From positions 620,001 to 684,000 of the forward strand of contig NZ_SHKP01000006.1 in assembly GCF_004217215.1 (NCBI RefSeq): a stretch of 64,000 nucleotides of DNA. The letters run 5' to 3'. The notes under the pieces are model-generated. The model had not been told where the DNA came from. It did no database searches and worked only from the letters and a program-made list of their open reading frames with translations. Positions 28,651 to 37,706 of this stretch are shown in pieces. A program made the position numbers and the translations under genes. Each line of letters opens with the position of its first letter. Position 1 is the first letter of the stretch. Source of the DNA: Rivibacter subsaxonicus (GTDB lineage: Bacteria; Pseudomonadota; Gammaproteobacteria; Burkholderiales; Burkholderiaceae_C).

Positions 28651-30072
28651 TCAGCCGCTGACGCTCTTCGTGTGTCGGAAGAAGTTCTCGGGGTCGTAGG
28701 CGTGCTTGACCGTCGCGAGCCGGTCGAGATTGGGCCGACCATAGGCGGCCTCCACGCGGTCGGGGCCTTCCTCCTCGGTCAGGAAGTTGATGTAGGTGCC
28801 GCCGGTCGAGAAGGAACGCGTGGCTTCGAAGCAGTCACGCGCCCACTGGATGTTGACGGCGTCGTCCTCAGACTTCTCCCAGGAGCCGGTGATGTTCAGC
28901 ACATAGGCCGCGTCGCGGTTGCCTGCTGGCGAGTGCCCGGCAGGCAGGTCGTTCAGCGCCCCCTGGATCTGGAACATCAGGATGGCCGAATGGGGCGATG
29001 CGATCCGCGCCGCGTGCGCCACGGCCACGTCGATGAGCGGGCGATCGATGGCGGGCAGGTAGTGCGACTTCCAGTAGTAGCGCCGTCCCTTGGGCTGCGT
29101 GGCATCGAGCAGGCTCTGCATCTGCACATAGGGCCGGCGCGTCACGATGTCGGCGATCGGCCGGCCGGTCGCGCGCAGCGGCGCCAGCAGGGCTTCGCCG
29201 TCCTCGACCTTGCCCGAATGGCAGACGAAGATGGCGACGATCGGCTTGCCGTGCACCTCCTTCGGCAGCCAGGGCGCCGGCGGCGCGATCCGCAGCACGG
29301 CCACGCTGGTGAGTTCGCGCGGCGCCGTGGCGCTGAACGCGCGGTGGGCCTCGAGGACCTGCGCGGCGTCCTCGCCATGCCAGGCGATCGCACCACCCAG
29401 GATCTCGGGCCCGACGGGAAAGAGCCGGTACTCGAAGGACGTGACGATGCCGAAGTTGCCGCTGCCGCCGCGCAGGGCCCAGAACAGGTCTGCGTTCTCG
29501 TCCGCGCAGGCGCGCAGGACCCGGCCATCGGCCGTCACCACCTCCATCGAGAGCACGTTGTCGCAGGTCCATCCATGGCGGCGCGTGAGGTAGCCGAAGC
29601 CGCCACCGACGGTGAGGCCCGCGATCCCTGTCGCGGAGACGAAGCCGAGCACGGCCGCGAGCCCGTGCAGTTGCGTCTCGCGGTCGACGTCGCCCAAGGT
29701 GCAGCCTGCCTGCGCGCACGCCGTGCGGCGCACCGGATCGACCCAGACGCCTCGGAGAGTTGACATGTCGATCATGAGCCCCCCCTCGCATACGGCGAGC
29801 CCGGCGATGTTGTGGCCGCCGCCGCGCACGGAGCAGAGCAGCCCGTGCTGGCGCGCGAAGCGCACCGCCTGCACGACGTCGACCGTCCCGGTGCAGCGCG
29901 CCACCAGGCCGGGACGCCGGTCGATCATCGCGTTCCAGACCTGGCGCGACTCCTCGTATTCGGCGTCTTCCGCGGTCAGCACGCGGCCCTTGAATGCGGC
30001 CTTGAAGGACTGCAGGGCTTCGGGCGGGAGATCCACGATCCCGCCATCCATTCGTGTGAGCTTGACTGCCAT
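28651..30072 (-). CDS. FAD-linked oxidase, berberine-bridge-enzyme family
   Basis: The 473-residue protein has an N-terminal FAD domain (about 50-230) with 'VRGGGHNIAG', where His87 is expected to bind FAD covalently. 'VGGGFGYLTRRHGWTCDN' and 'FWALRGGSGNFGIVT' follow, and the C-terminal BBE segment 'YINFLTEEEGPDRVEAAYG', 'RLATVKHAYDPENFF' is typical. The position that carries the second covalent Cys in plant enzymes appears to be Ser ('GFVSATGIAGLTVGGG'), so attachment is probably through His only. No signal peptide. Family members oxidise sugars or alkaloids or remove hydrogens from complex substrates; this one cannot be narrowed down. It is followed upstream on the same strand by a nitrilase. 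Confidence 0.93.
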   Translation of the reverse strand: MAVKLTRMDGGIVDLPPEALQSFKAAFKGRVLTAEDAEYEESRQVWNAMIDRRPGLVARCTGTVDVVQAVRFARQHGLLCSVRGGGHNIAGLAVCEGGLMIDMSTLRGVWVDPVRRTACAQAGCTLGDVDRETQLHGLAAVLGFVSATGIAGLTVGGGFGYLTRRHGWTCDNVLSMEVVTADGRVLRACADENADLFWALRGGSGNFGIVTSFEYRLFPVGPEILGGAIAWHGEDAAQVLEAHRAFSATAPRELTSVAVLRIAPPAPWLPKEVHGKPIVAIFVCHSGKVEDGEALLAPLRATGRPIADIVTRRPYVQMQSLLDATQPKGRRYYWKSHYLPAIDRPLIDVAVAHAARIASPHSAILMFQIQGALNDLPAGHSPAGNRDAAYVLNITGSWEKSEDDAVNIQWARDCFEATRSFSTGGTYINFLTEEEGPDRVEAAYGRPNLDRLATVKHAYDPENFFRHTKSVSG

Positions 30073-30130
30073 GGTTGACCTCCTTGGAGAGTGACAAGAG
30101 TTCAGGTTCTGCCGACGGCGCGCGACGCGC

Positions 30131-31072
30131 TCATCCGTCGGCGAAGCGCACGGCTATCGCCGGCGTGCGGCGCACTTGCAGCTCGAAAATGTCCGGGCGC
30201 GCGTAGTGCCCGGCAACGTCGAGAGTCCGGCGCGCGGCCGCGACCTGCCCGGCGTCGATCTCCGCATACAGGATGCCCGTCTCCTGGCGCATCGGCCCCG
30301 CCACGATCTTGCCCGTGGGGCCGATGACCACCGAGTCGCCATCGTTGATCCATTCCTGTGCATCGGGGAACAGCTCGGCGCGGCCCGGGAAGGCTGGCGG
30401 CAGGTCGCTGCCGCACAGCACCGTGCCGCTGCCGATCACCCAGCACCGGCCTTCGAGCGCCACATGCCGCATCGTGGCGATCCAGCCGTCACCGCTGTCG
30501 TAGGTGGGCGCGATGTAGATCTCCACGCCCTGCGCGTAGAGCGCATAGCGGGCGAGCGGCATGTAGTTCTCCCAGCAGATGAGCGTGCCGATCCGGCCGA
30601 CGGCCGAGTCCACCACGCGCAAGCCGGACGCATCGCCCAGGCCATGGACCATGCGCTCGGGGTTGGTGGGCATCAGCTTGCGGTGCCGGTTCAGCAAGGT
30701 GCCGTCGGGGCCGATGGTCACGACGGTGTTATAGAGCGTGCCGCCGCCTCGACTGCCATCCTTCTCGTTGACGCCGCACACGATCGTCACGGCGTGGGCG
30801 CCGGCGGCCTCGCAGAGCGCCGTCAGATCCCCTCGGCCGATATCGACCGCATTGGCCAGCAGCTGCGCGTGCAACTGCCCCATGAGCGCACCGTCCCGCC
30901 CGGCTGCCAGGCGCCAGATCCAGGATGGATAGCCCGGAATGAAGGTCTCGGGAAAGACGATCAGCGAGGCCCCGGCGGCGGCGGCCTCGGCAACCCATTG
31001 CAGGGCCTTGGCGATGGTGGCACCGCGATCGAGCAGGACTGGCGCACGCTGGATGATGGCGATCTTCGTCAT
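30131..31072 (-). CDS. Nitrilase (carbon-nitrogen hydrolase)
   Basis: The 313-residue enzyme has the nitrilase triad: Glu42 in 'FPETFIPGYP', Lys132 in 'HRKLMPT' and Cys166 in 'ICWENYMPLARYA'. The 'FIPGYPSWIW' and 'CWENY' forms are those of true nitrilases/cyanide-type hydrolases rather than amidases, so it probably turns an organic nitrile into the acid and ammonia. The ATG at 31072 ('MTKIAIIQRAPVLLD') is preferred over one 16 codons upstream because homology begins there. It lies 58 bases upstream of the FAD oxidase gene and divergent from an HxlR regulator. Confidence 0.93.
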   Translation of the reverse strand: MTKIAIIQRAPVLLDRGATIAKALQWVAEAAAAGASLIVFPETFIPGYPSWIWRLAAGRDGALMGQLHAQLLANAVDIGRGDLTALCEAAGAHAVTIVCGVNEKDGSRGGGTLYNTVVTIGPDGTLLNRHRKLMPTNPERMVHGLGDASGLRVVDSAVGRIGTLICWENYMPLARYALYAQGVEIYIAPTYDSGDGWIATMRHVALEGRCWVIGSGTVLCGSDLPPAFPGRAELFPDAQEWINDGDSVVIGPTGKIVAGPMRQETGILYAEIDAGQVAAARRTLDVAGHYARPDIFELQVRRTPAIAVRFADG

Positions 31073-31177
31073 GGGAATCCTTCCCGGGCAGCCCTTGCCC
31101 GACGCGGACAGCATGCGCATGACAGATCACCGAGGCCAGTCCAGAATCTGAAGCGTTTGCGCTTGGAAGGCGAGGCA

Positions 31178-31885
31178 ATGGAAAACACCTACGGCCAGTT
31201 CTGCACCGTCGCAAGAGGGGCCGAGGTGCTGTGCGAGCGCTGGACGCCGCTGGTGGTGCGCGAGCTGCTTTGCGGCAGCAAGCGCTTCAACGACCTGCGC
31301 CGCGGCGTGCCGCGCATGTCCACCAGCCTGCTGGCACAGCGGCTCCAGCGTCTCGAGGAGTTCGGCATCGTGCGGCGCGTCGCCGCCGGCAAGGTCTGGG
31401 AGTACGGCCTCACGGCGGCTGGCGAGGAACTGCGGCCCATCGTCATGGCGCTCGGCCATTGGGGCGCGCGCTGGATCGGCAGCCGCCTGCGCGACGACGA
31501 GCTGGATGCGGGCCTGCTGATGTGGGACGTCCGGCGCTTCGCCTGCATCCCGGAATTCCCGACCCGGCCCGTCGTCATCAACTTCCAGTTCCGGGACGCT
31601 CGGGCCGGGGAGGGCTCATGGTGGCTGGTGGTCGAGGACGGCGTGGCCGACCTCTGCCGTGATGACCCGGGGCGCGAGTTGACGCTCGTCGTGGATTCGA
31701 CCGTGCGAGCCTTGACCGAGATATGGGCGGGCGACCGCACACCCCAGCAGGCCTTGCAGTCGCGCGAGATCCGCGTGGATGGGGCGAAGCGCGATGCGCA
31801 AGACCTGTGGCGGTGGCTGGGTACCAGCGCGTTTGCTTCGACGCGCCGCGCCAGGGATGCCCCCCGCGACGCAGCGCTGACCTGA
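31178..31885 (+). CDS. HxlR-family transcriptional regulator
   Basis: The 235-residue regulator has an N-terminal HxlR winged helix (about 1-100; 'CTVARGAEVLCERWTPLVVRE', 'RFNDLRRGVPRMSTSLLAQR', 'EYGLTAAGEELRPIV') and a C-terminal segment (about 125-215; 'VVINFQFRDA', 'DLCRDDPGRELTLVVDSTVR') that resembles an SCP2-like domain, as in the longer HxlR proteins. GGAAGG precedes the ATG. It is divergent from the nitrilase gene with 105 bases between; within this space AAGCG-TTTG-CGCTT (31151-31164) is a small inverted repeat that could be its operator. It is likely the local regulator of the nitrilase/oxidase pair. Confidence 0.93.
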   Translation: MENTYGQFCTVARGAEVLCERWTPLVVRELLCGSKRFNDLRRGVPRMSTSLLAQRLQRLEEFGIVRRVAAGKVWEYGLTAAGEELRPIVMALGHWGARWIGSRLRDDELDAGLLMWDVRRFACIPEFPTRPVVINFQFRDARAGEGSWWLVVEDGVADLCRDDPGRELTLVVDSTVRALTEIWAGDRTPQQALQSREIRVDGAKRDAQDLWRWLGTSAFASTRRARDAPRDAALT

Positions 31886-31989
31886 CGGGCTACAGGGCTG
31901 ACGCTCGCCATGCTCCGGGCCTGAACGCAGTCCTTGGCCCCAAGTGGCCTCGGTCGCCCTCGACGCCGCAGCCCAGCCGCCCCGCCGAC

Positions 31990-34900
31990 TCAGGCCGCCA
32001 CCGCCCCCACCGGCTGCCCGAGTGACCTCAGCAGATCCCGTACGAACTGCGCCCGGTCCTTGGGCTCGGACAGCGCGCGCTCGATGCGCAGCTTGTCGTT
32101 GCCGGCCAGCTTGATGTGGCGGTTCTTCTGCACCAGTTCGATGATGCGCATCGGATCGACCGGCGCCTTGGGCCGGAAGCTGATGCTCATCAGCTGCGGG
32201 CCGGCGTCGATGCGCGTGATGCCGTAGGGCCGGGCCTGCACCCGCAGCCGGTGCAGGTCGAACAGCGTCTGGGCCTGCGTGGGCAGTTTGCCGAAGCGAT
32301 CGACGATCTCCTCGAGCAGGGTATCGATGCGCTCCAGCTTGTCGGCCGTGGCCAGGCGCTTGTAGAGCGAGAGCCGCACGTGCACGTCGCCGCAATAGGC
32401 GTCTGGCAGCAGCGCCGGCGCGTGCAGGTTGATCTCGGTGTTGCTGCCGAAGAGCATGCCGTTCGGCCCGAGCAGGTCGCTGACCTCGGCGCCGCGGCCG
32501 GCGCGCAGCTCGCGCACCGCGGCGGCCAGCATCTCGTTGTAGAGCTGGAAGCCGATCTCCTGCATGTTGCCGCTCTGGTGCTCGCCGAGCACCTCGCCGG
32601 CGCCGCGGATCTCGAGGTCGTGCATCGCCAGGTAGAAGCCGGAGCCGAGCTCCTCCATCTGCTGGATCGCGTCGAGCCGCTGCGCGGCCTGTTTGGAGAG
32701 GCCCTCGACATCGGGCACCAGCAGGTAGGCGTAGGCCTGGTGGTGACTGCGGCCGACGCGGCCGCGCAGCTGGTGCAACTGGGCCAGGCCGAACTTGTCG
32801 GCCCGGCTCATCACGATGGTGTTCGCGGTCGGCACGTCGATGCCGGTCTCGATGATGGTCGAGCACAGCAGCACGTTGTGGCGCTGCGCAACGAAGTCGC
32901 GCATCACGTGTTCCAGCTGGCGCTCGGGCATCTGGCCGTGGGCGATCGCGATGCGTGCCTCGGGGATCAGCTCCTGCAGCTTGAGCAGCCGGTTCTCGAT
33001 GGTCTCGACCTCGTTGTGCAAAAAGTAGACTTGGCCGCCGCGCTTGAGCTCGCGCAGCACCGCCTCGCGGATCGTGCCGTTGGTCTCGCTGCGCACGAAG
33101 GTCTTGATCGCCAGGCGCCGCTGCGGCGCGGTGGCGATCACGGAGAGGTCACGCAGTCCCTCGAGCGCCATGCCCAGCGTGCGCGGGATCGGCGTCGCGG
33201 TCAGCGTCAGCACGTCGACCTCGGCCCGCAGCGCCTTCATCTGCTCCTTGTGGCGCACGCCGAAGCGGTGCTCCTCGTCGATGATGAGCAGGCCGAGGTT
33301 GGCGAACTTCGTGTCCTGGCTCAGCAGCTTGTGGGTGCCGACCACGATGTCGATGGTGCCGTCGGCGAGACCCGCCAGCGCGGCCTTGATCTCCTTGGCC
33401 GACCTGAAGCGGCTCATCTCGGCCACCTTGACCGGCCACTTGGCAAAGCGGTCGGCGATGTTCTGGTAGTGCTGCTCGGCGAGCAGGGTGGTCGGCGCGA
33501 GGAGGGCGACCTGCTTGCCGCCGGTGACGGCGACGAAGGCCGCGCGCAGCGCGACCTCGGTCTTGCCGAAGCCCACGTCGCCGCAGACCAGCCGGTCCAT
33601 CGGTTTGGGACTCACCATGTCCTGGATCACCGCATGGATCGCGGCGCGCTGGTCCGGCGTCTCCTCGAAGCCGAAGCTGGCGGCAAAGGCCTCGTAGTCC
33701 TGCGGAGAGAAACGGAAGGCGTAGCCCTCGCGCGCCGAGCGGCGGGCGTAGAGGGCGAGCAGCTCGGCCGCGGTGTCGCGCACCTGCTCGGCGGCCTTGC
33801 GCTTGGCTTTTTCCCACTGCGGCGAGCCCAGGCGATGCAGCGGCGCCTCCTCGGCGCTGACGCCGGTATAGCGGCTGATCAGCTGCAGCTGCGAGACCGG
33901 CACGTAGAGCGTGGCCTTGTCGGCGTACTCCAGGTGCAGGAACTCGTTGGATCCCTCGCCGAGGTCGATGTTGATCAGCCCGACATAGCGGCCGATGCCG
34001 TGGTTCATGTGGACCACCGGATCGCCCGGGCGCAGCTCGGAGAGGTCCTTGATCAGCGCATCGACATCGCTGGTCTGCTCCTGGCGCTTGCGCCGGCGCA
34101 GGGTCGGCGCGGCGTCGAAGAGCTCGGTCTCGGTGACGAGCTGGAGCTGGTGGTCGATCCAGAAGAAGCCGGCCGACAGTGGCGCCACCGTGATGGCGTA
34201 GCGGTGGTCGCTGGCCAGGAAGGTGGCCAGCGACTCGACCGCTGGCGGCTCCAGGCGGTGCTCTCGCAACAGCTCGAGCAGGCTCTCGCGCCGGCCCTCG
34301 CTCTCGGCGACCAGCAGCACGCGAGTCCTCGAATCGGCAGCCTTGGTGCTGCGTTCGAGATGCTGTTCGAGCTTGCGCATCGGATCCGGCGTGCCGCGCT
34401 CGACGCTGAGGTCCGGCAGCGGACGTGCCCAGTCGATGGCCTCGCTGCCACGCAACGAGAGCTGCGCATGCTCGTTGCAGCGCGTGAAGAAGGCCTCGGG
34501 CGCCAGGTAGATCGACTCCGGCGCCAGGATCGGCCGCTCGGGGTCATGCTGCAGGAAGCGATGGCGCTCGCGCGTCTCGCCCCAGAACTTCTTCAGCGAA
34601 TCGTCGACCTCGCCGTGCAGCGCGACCTGGGCAGACGATCCGAAGTAGTCGAACAGTGTCGCCGTCTCGTCGAAGAACAGCGGCAGGTAGAACTCGATGC
34701 CGGGCCCGGCGACGCCGTTGCCCATGTCCTTGTAGAGCCGGGCCTTGGTCGGGTCACCCTCGACCTGCTCGCGCCAGCGCTTACGAAAGGCGCCGCGCGC
34801 CGCATCGTCCATCGGGAACTCGCGGCCCGGCAGCAGCCGCACCTCGGGCACCGGGTAGAGGCTGCGCTGGCTGTCGGGGTCGAAGGTACGGATCGAATCG

Positions 34901-35475
34901 ACCTCGTCGTCGAAGAGGTCGACGCGGAACGGCACCGACGATCCCATCGGGAACAGGTCGATCAGCCCGCCGCGCACCGCGTATTCGCCGGGAGAAACGA
35001 CCTGGCTCACATGCTGGTAGCCGGCCAGCGTGAGCTGGGCCTTGAGTGCGGCCTCGTCGAGCTTCTGCTTCTGCTTGAACAGGAAGGTGGTGCCGGCCAG
35101 AAAACTCGGTGGCGCCACCCGCAGCAGCGCGGTGGTGGCCGGCACCAGCACCACGTCGAGCTCGTGCTTGCGCTGGTTCTGCAGGATGCGCCAGAGCGTG
35201 GCCAGGCGCTCCGAGATCAGGTCCTGGTGCGGGCTGAAGTTGTCGTAGGGCAGCGTTTCCCAGTCCGGAAACTGGGCGAGGCTGAGTTCGGGCGCGAAGA
35301 AGCCGAGTTCGTCCTGCAGCCGCTGGGCGTCGGCCGGCTCGGCGCAGACGATCGCCGTGAGCTTGCGCTGCGCGGCGTTGGCGCGGGCAAAGGCGGCCAG
35401 CTGCGCGGCGTCGGCGCTGGCCAGCGGGCGCGGCAGTGTGAAGCGCTTGCCGGTGGCGATCGAAGGAAGCTGCAT
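31990..35475 (-). CDS. mfd: Transcription-repair coupling factor Mfd
   Basis: The 1161-residue ATPase removes RNA polymerase stalled at DNA damage and recruits UvrA. Domains in order are the UvrB-like N-terminus (about 1-350; 'LPYDNFSPHQDLISERLATL'), the CarD-like RNA polymerase interaction domain (about 490-560; 'DPVVHMNHGIGRYVGL'), and the RecG-like helicase core with 'CGDVGFGKTEVALRAAF' at about 632 and 'IIDEEHRFGVRHKE'. 'QLRGRVGRS' and the C-terminal TRCF domain complete it. The length agrees with E. coli Mfd (1148). The ATG at 35475 starts the homology; the frame is open further upstream but reads against ispD. It shares an 80-base divergent promoter region with ispD. Confidence 0.97.
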   Translation of the reverse strand: MQLPSIATGKRFTLPRPLASADAAQLAAFARANAAQRKLTAIVCAEPADAQRLQDELGFFAPELSLAQFPDWETLPYDNFSPHQDLISERLATLWRILQNQRKHELDVVLVPATTALLRVAPPSFLAGTTFLFKQKQKLDEAALKAQLTLAGYQHVSQVVSPGEYAVRGGLIDLFPMGSSVPFRVDLFDDEVDSIRTFDPDSQRSLYPVPEVRLLPGREFPMDDAARGAFRKRWREQVEGDPTKARLYKDMGNGVAGPGIEFYLPLFFDETATLFDYFGSSAQVALHGEVDDSLKKFWGETRERHRFLQHDPERPILAPESIYLAPEAFFTRCNEHAQLSLRGSEAIDWARPLPDLSVERGTPDPMRKLEQHLERSTKAADSRTRVLLVAESEGRRESLLELLREHRLEPPAVESLATFLASDHRYAITVAPLSAGFFWIDHQLQLVTETELFDAAPTLRRRKRQEQTSDVDALIKDLSELRPGDPVVHMNHGIGRYVGLINIDLGEGSNEFLHLEYADKATLYVPVSQLQLISRYTGVSAEEAPLHRLGSPQWEKAKRKAAEQVRDTAAELLALYARRSAREGYAFRFSPQDYEAFAASFGFEETPDQRAAIHAVIQDMVSPKPMDRLVCGDVGFGKTEVALRAAFVAVTGGKQVALLAPTTLLAEQHYQNIADRFAKWPVKVAEMSRFRSAKEIKAALAGLADGTIDIVVGTHKLLSQDTKFANLGLLIIDEEHRFGVRHKEQMKALRAEVDVLTLTATPIPRTLGMALEGLRDLSVIATAPQRRLAIKTFVRSETNGTIREAVLRELKRGGQVYFLHNEVETIENRLLKLQELIPEARIAIAHGQMPERQLEHVMRDFVAQRHNVLLCSTIIETGIDVPTANTIVMSRADKFGLAQLHQLRGRVGRSHHQAYAYLLVPDVEGLSKQAAQRLDAIQQMEELGSGFYLAMHDLEIRGAGEVLGEHQSGNMQEIGFQLYNEMLAAAVRELRAGRGAEVSDLLGPNGMLFGSNTEINLHAPALLPDAYCGDVHVRLSLYKRLATADKLERIDTLLEEIVDRFGKLPTQAQTLFDLHRLRVQARPYGITRIDAGPQLMSISFRPKAPVDPMRIIELVQKNRHIKLAGNDKLRIERALSEPKDRAQFVRDLLRSLGQPVGAVAA

Positions 35476-35536
35476 GGAATGGAACCGCAAATGCGCGACG
35501 CCCCGCCGCAGTGTGCGGAGGGGCGCGAACGCATGA

Positions 35537-35546
35537 ATTCTAGAAT
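35537..35546. promoter_or_regulatory. Symmetric divergent -10 elements for ispD and mfd
   Basis: ATTCTAGAAT is a perfect palindrome that contains TAGAAT on both strands: 35541-35546 forward, towards ispD (ATG 9 bases later), and 35537-35542 reverse, towards mfd (ATG 61 bases away). One site could serve as -10 box for both genes. No strong -35 box is visible on either side. Confidence 0.45.
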
Positions 35547-35555
35547 CGCACCCAC

Positions 35556-36617
35556 ATGCACATAGCCTCCCCCGAATTCGCCCCTCGCTGCTATGCGCTG
35601 GTGCCCTGTGCCGGCGTCGGCGAACGGGCCGGTGTCGGTGGCCCCAAGCAATATCACCGGCTGGCGGGTCGGGCGGTGGTGGCGCACACACTCGAGGCGC
35701 TTTCGAAGGTGCCTCGCATCGAGGCCACGCTGGTGGTGCTGGCGCCCGAGGATCGGGTCTTCGAAGAGCATGTGCCGGGTTTTGCCAGCGAGCGCGGCTG
35801 GATCGCGCGCTGTGGCGGCGCGACGCGTGCCGAGACCGTGGCCAACGGACTGGCCGAGCTGCTGGCGCGCGGTGCCCAGCCACACGACTGGGTGCTGGTG
35901 CACGACGCGGCGCGCTGCCTGCTGCGGTCGGAGTGGGTCGAGCGACTGATCGCGGCCTGCGAGGACGACGAAGTCGGCGGCCTGCTCGCGCTGCCGATCG
36001 CCGACACGCTCAAGGACGAGACCGATGGCCGCGTGAGCGCCACCGTCGACCGCCGCGGCAAATGGGCCGCGCAGACGCCGCAGATGTTCCGCCTCGGCCT
36101 GCTGCGGCCGGCGTTGGCCGCCGCGGGCGCCAGCGTCACCGACGAGGCCAGCGCGATCGAGGCGCTGGGTCATTCGCCGAAGCTGGTGCCCGGCTCGATC
36201 GAGAATCTCAAGCTGACCTGGCCGGGCGATTTCGAGGTCGCCGAGCGCCTGCTGCGGCCGAGCCCGACCGTCGAGATCAAGGCCATGGTGCCGGCCCCGG
36301 ACCTCGAACGCTCGCTCGCCTTCTACGAGGCGCTCGGCTTCGAGTCGCGCCGACTCGATGCCGACCTCGCACTGCTGCGCTGGCGCGGTGCTTCCTTCCT
36401 GCTGCAGCGCTTCGACGTGGCGGCGCATCGCGAGAACTTCGTGATGCTGATGGACGTCGACGACCTCGACGCCTGGTGGGCCGGAGTCGACTGGTCGGAT
36501 CTGGGCCAACGCTTCGGCGCGCGTGCCAACCCGCCCGCCGACCGACCCTGGGGCCGGCGCGACGCCGAAGTGATCGACCCGGCCGGCGTGCTGTGGCGCG
36601 TCGCGCAGGCGGGCTGA
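35556..36617 (+). CDS. ispD: IspD (2-C-methyl-D-erythritol 4-phosphate cytidylyltransferase) fused to a VOC domain
   Basis: Residues 1 to about 235 are IspD, which joins CTP to MEP in the non-mevalonate isoprenoid pathway. Signatures are 'VPCAGVGERAGVGGPKQY', 'RAETVANGL', 'VLVHDAARCLL', 'PIADTLKD', 'QTPQMFRLGLL' and 'DEASAIEALG'. Standalone IspD ends at this length, but the frame continues without a stop into about 112 residues (241-353) of a glyoxalase/bleomycin-resistance (VOC) fold: 'MVPAPDLERSLAFYEALGF', 'LLRWRGASFLLQRF', 'DAEVIDPAGVLWRV'. The VOC part has few obvious metal ligands and resembles binding-type members. The fusion is unusual. A GNAT gene and ispF follow with overlaps. Confidence 0.93.
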   Translation: MHIASPEFAPRCYALVPCAGVGERAGVGGPKQYHRLAGRAVVAHTLEALSKVPRIEATLVVLAPEDRVFEEHVPGFASERGWIARCGGATRAETVANGLAELLARGAQPHDWVLVHDAARCLLRSEWVERLIAACEDDEVGGLLALPIADTLKDETDGRVSATVDRRGKWAAQTPQMFRLGLLRPALAAAGASVTDEASAIEALGHSPKLVPGSIENLKLTWPGDFEVAERLLRPSPTVEIKAMVPAPDLERSLAFYEALGFESRRLDADLALLRWRGASFLLQRFDVAAHRENFVMLMDVDDLDAWWAGVDWSDLGQRFGARANPPADRPWGRRDAEVIDPAGVLWRVAQAG

Positions 36618-37198
36618 TGGACCTCATCGAGCTGCAGACTTCCCGCCTGCTGCTGCGTCAGTGGCGCGCCGAGGATCGCGCGCCCTTTGCCGCGATGAAC
36701 GCCGACCCGCGCGTGATGGAGCATTTCCCGGCGCTGTTGAGCAGCGAGGAGAGCGATGCCCGCGCCGCCAGCGCCGAGCGCCGCATCGCCGAGCGCGGCC
36801 ATGGCCTGTGGGCGCTCGAGGAGCGCGGCAGCGGCCGCTTCATCGGCTTCGCCGGCCTGGCCGACGTGCCGCCCGGCATCGACGTGCCGGCCGGCGCCGG
36901 GCCGGCCCTGGAGATCGGCTGGCGCCTGGCGGCAGGTGCCTGGGGCCAGGGCTACGCCACCGAGGCCGCGCGCGCGGCGCTGGCGACGGCCTTCGAGCGG
37001 CTCGACCTCGATCTCGTGGTCAGCTTCACGGCGCTGTCCAACCTGCGCTCGCAGGCGGTGATGCGGCGCATTGGCCTGCAGGCGCTGGGCCGCTTCACCC
37101 ATCCGCGCATCGATCCGGCGAGCCCGCTCGCCGCCCACGGCCTGTGGGGCCTGCGCCGCAACGAGTACTTCGAGACAACAAGGAATTCCGATGGCTGA
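36617..37198 (+). CDS. GNAT-family N-acetyltransferase (RimJ/RimL-like)
   Basis: The 193-residue protein has the RimJ/RimL-type acetyltransferase pattern: '[23 protein letters not shown]' (parts), '[13 protein letters not shown]', '[24 protein letters not shown]' containing the acetyl-CoA pyrophosphate loop (GQGYATE), and '[17 protein letters not shown]'. The start codon ATG overlaps the TGA of ispD (TGATG), and its 3' end overlaps the start of ispF by 8 bases, so all three are translationally coupled. The acceptor substrate is unknown; there is no known need for an acetyltransferase in the MEP pathway. Confidence 0.92.
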   Translation: MDLIELQTSRLLLRQWRAEDRAPFAAMNADPRVMEHFPALLSSEESDARAASAERRIAERGHGLWALEERGSGRFIGFAGLADVPPGIDVPAGAGPALEIGWRLAAGAWGQGYATEAARAALATAFERLDLDLVVSFTALSNLRSQAVMRRIGLQALGRFTHPRIDPASPLAAHGLWGLRRNEYFETTRNSDG

Positions 37199-37706
37199 CC
37201 CGACGATCCTGCTGCCACGCATCGGCGAGGGCTGGGACACGCACGCGCTGGTCAGCGGGCGACCGCTGGTGCTTGGCGGCGTGACGATCCCGCACAACCA
37301 CGGCCTGCTCGGCCACTCTGACGCCGATGCACTGCTGCACGCGATCACCGACGCGATCCTCGGCGCCGCCGCACTCGGCGACATCGGTCGCCATTTCCCC
37401 GACACCGACGCCGCCTTCAAGGGTGCGGACTCGCACGCGCTGCTGGCCGAGGCCGCGCGCCGCGTGCGCGCCGCGGGTTACGAGATCGGCAACATCGACA
37501 GCACCATCGTTGCCCAGGCGCCGAAAATGGCGCCGCACATTCCGGCGATGGTCGAGCGCATCGCGCAGGCGCTCGGCGTGAGTTCGGCCCAGGTCAACGT
37601 CAAGGCCAAGACCGCCGAGAAGATGGGGCCGGTCGGCCGCGGCGAGGCGATCGAGGCGAGGGCGGTGGCGTTGCTGGTGCCGTTGCGCGCCGAGAATGAA
37701 CGATGA
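37191..37706 (+). CDS. ispF: 2-C-methyl-D-erythritol 2,4-cyclodiphosphate synthase IspF
   Basis: The 171-residue enzyme closes CDP-ME 2-phosphate to the cyclodiphosphate with loss of CMP. The zinc-binding residues are in 'GEGWDTHAL' (Asp, His) and '[12 protein letters not shown]' (second His). '[13 protein letters not shown]' and '[19 protein letters not shown]' complete the signature. In most family members the first motif reads G.G.DVH; here it is GEGWDTH, still with the Asp-x-His pair. The ATG has AAGGA upstream. IspD and IspF act two steps apart in the same pathway; IspE is not in the window. The stop codon lies in the first copy of a short repeat cluster. Confidence 0.97.
   Translation: MADPTILLPRIGEGWDTHALVSGRPLVLGGVTIPHNHGLLGHSDADALLHAITDAILGAAALGDIGRHFPDTDAAFKGADSHALLAEAARRVRAAGYEIGNIDSTIVAQAPKMAPHIPAMVERIAQALGVSSAQVNVKAKTAEKMGPVGRGEAIEARAVALLVPLRAENER

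Noticed and set aside
32116..35565. A 1149-residue open frame on the + strand
   Set aside because: It lies wholly antisense to mfd, has low-complexity His/Arg/Gln/Leu composition and no domain signature; high GC content creates such shadow frames.
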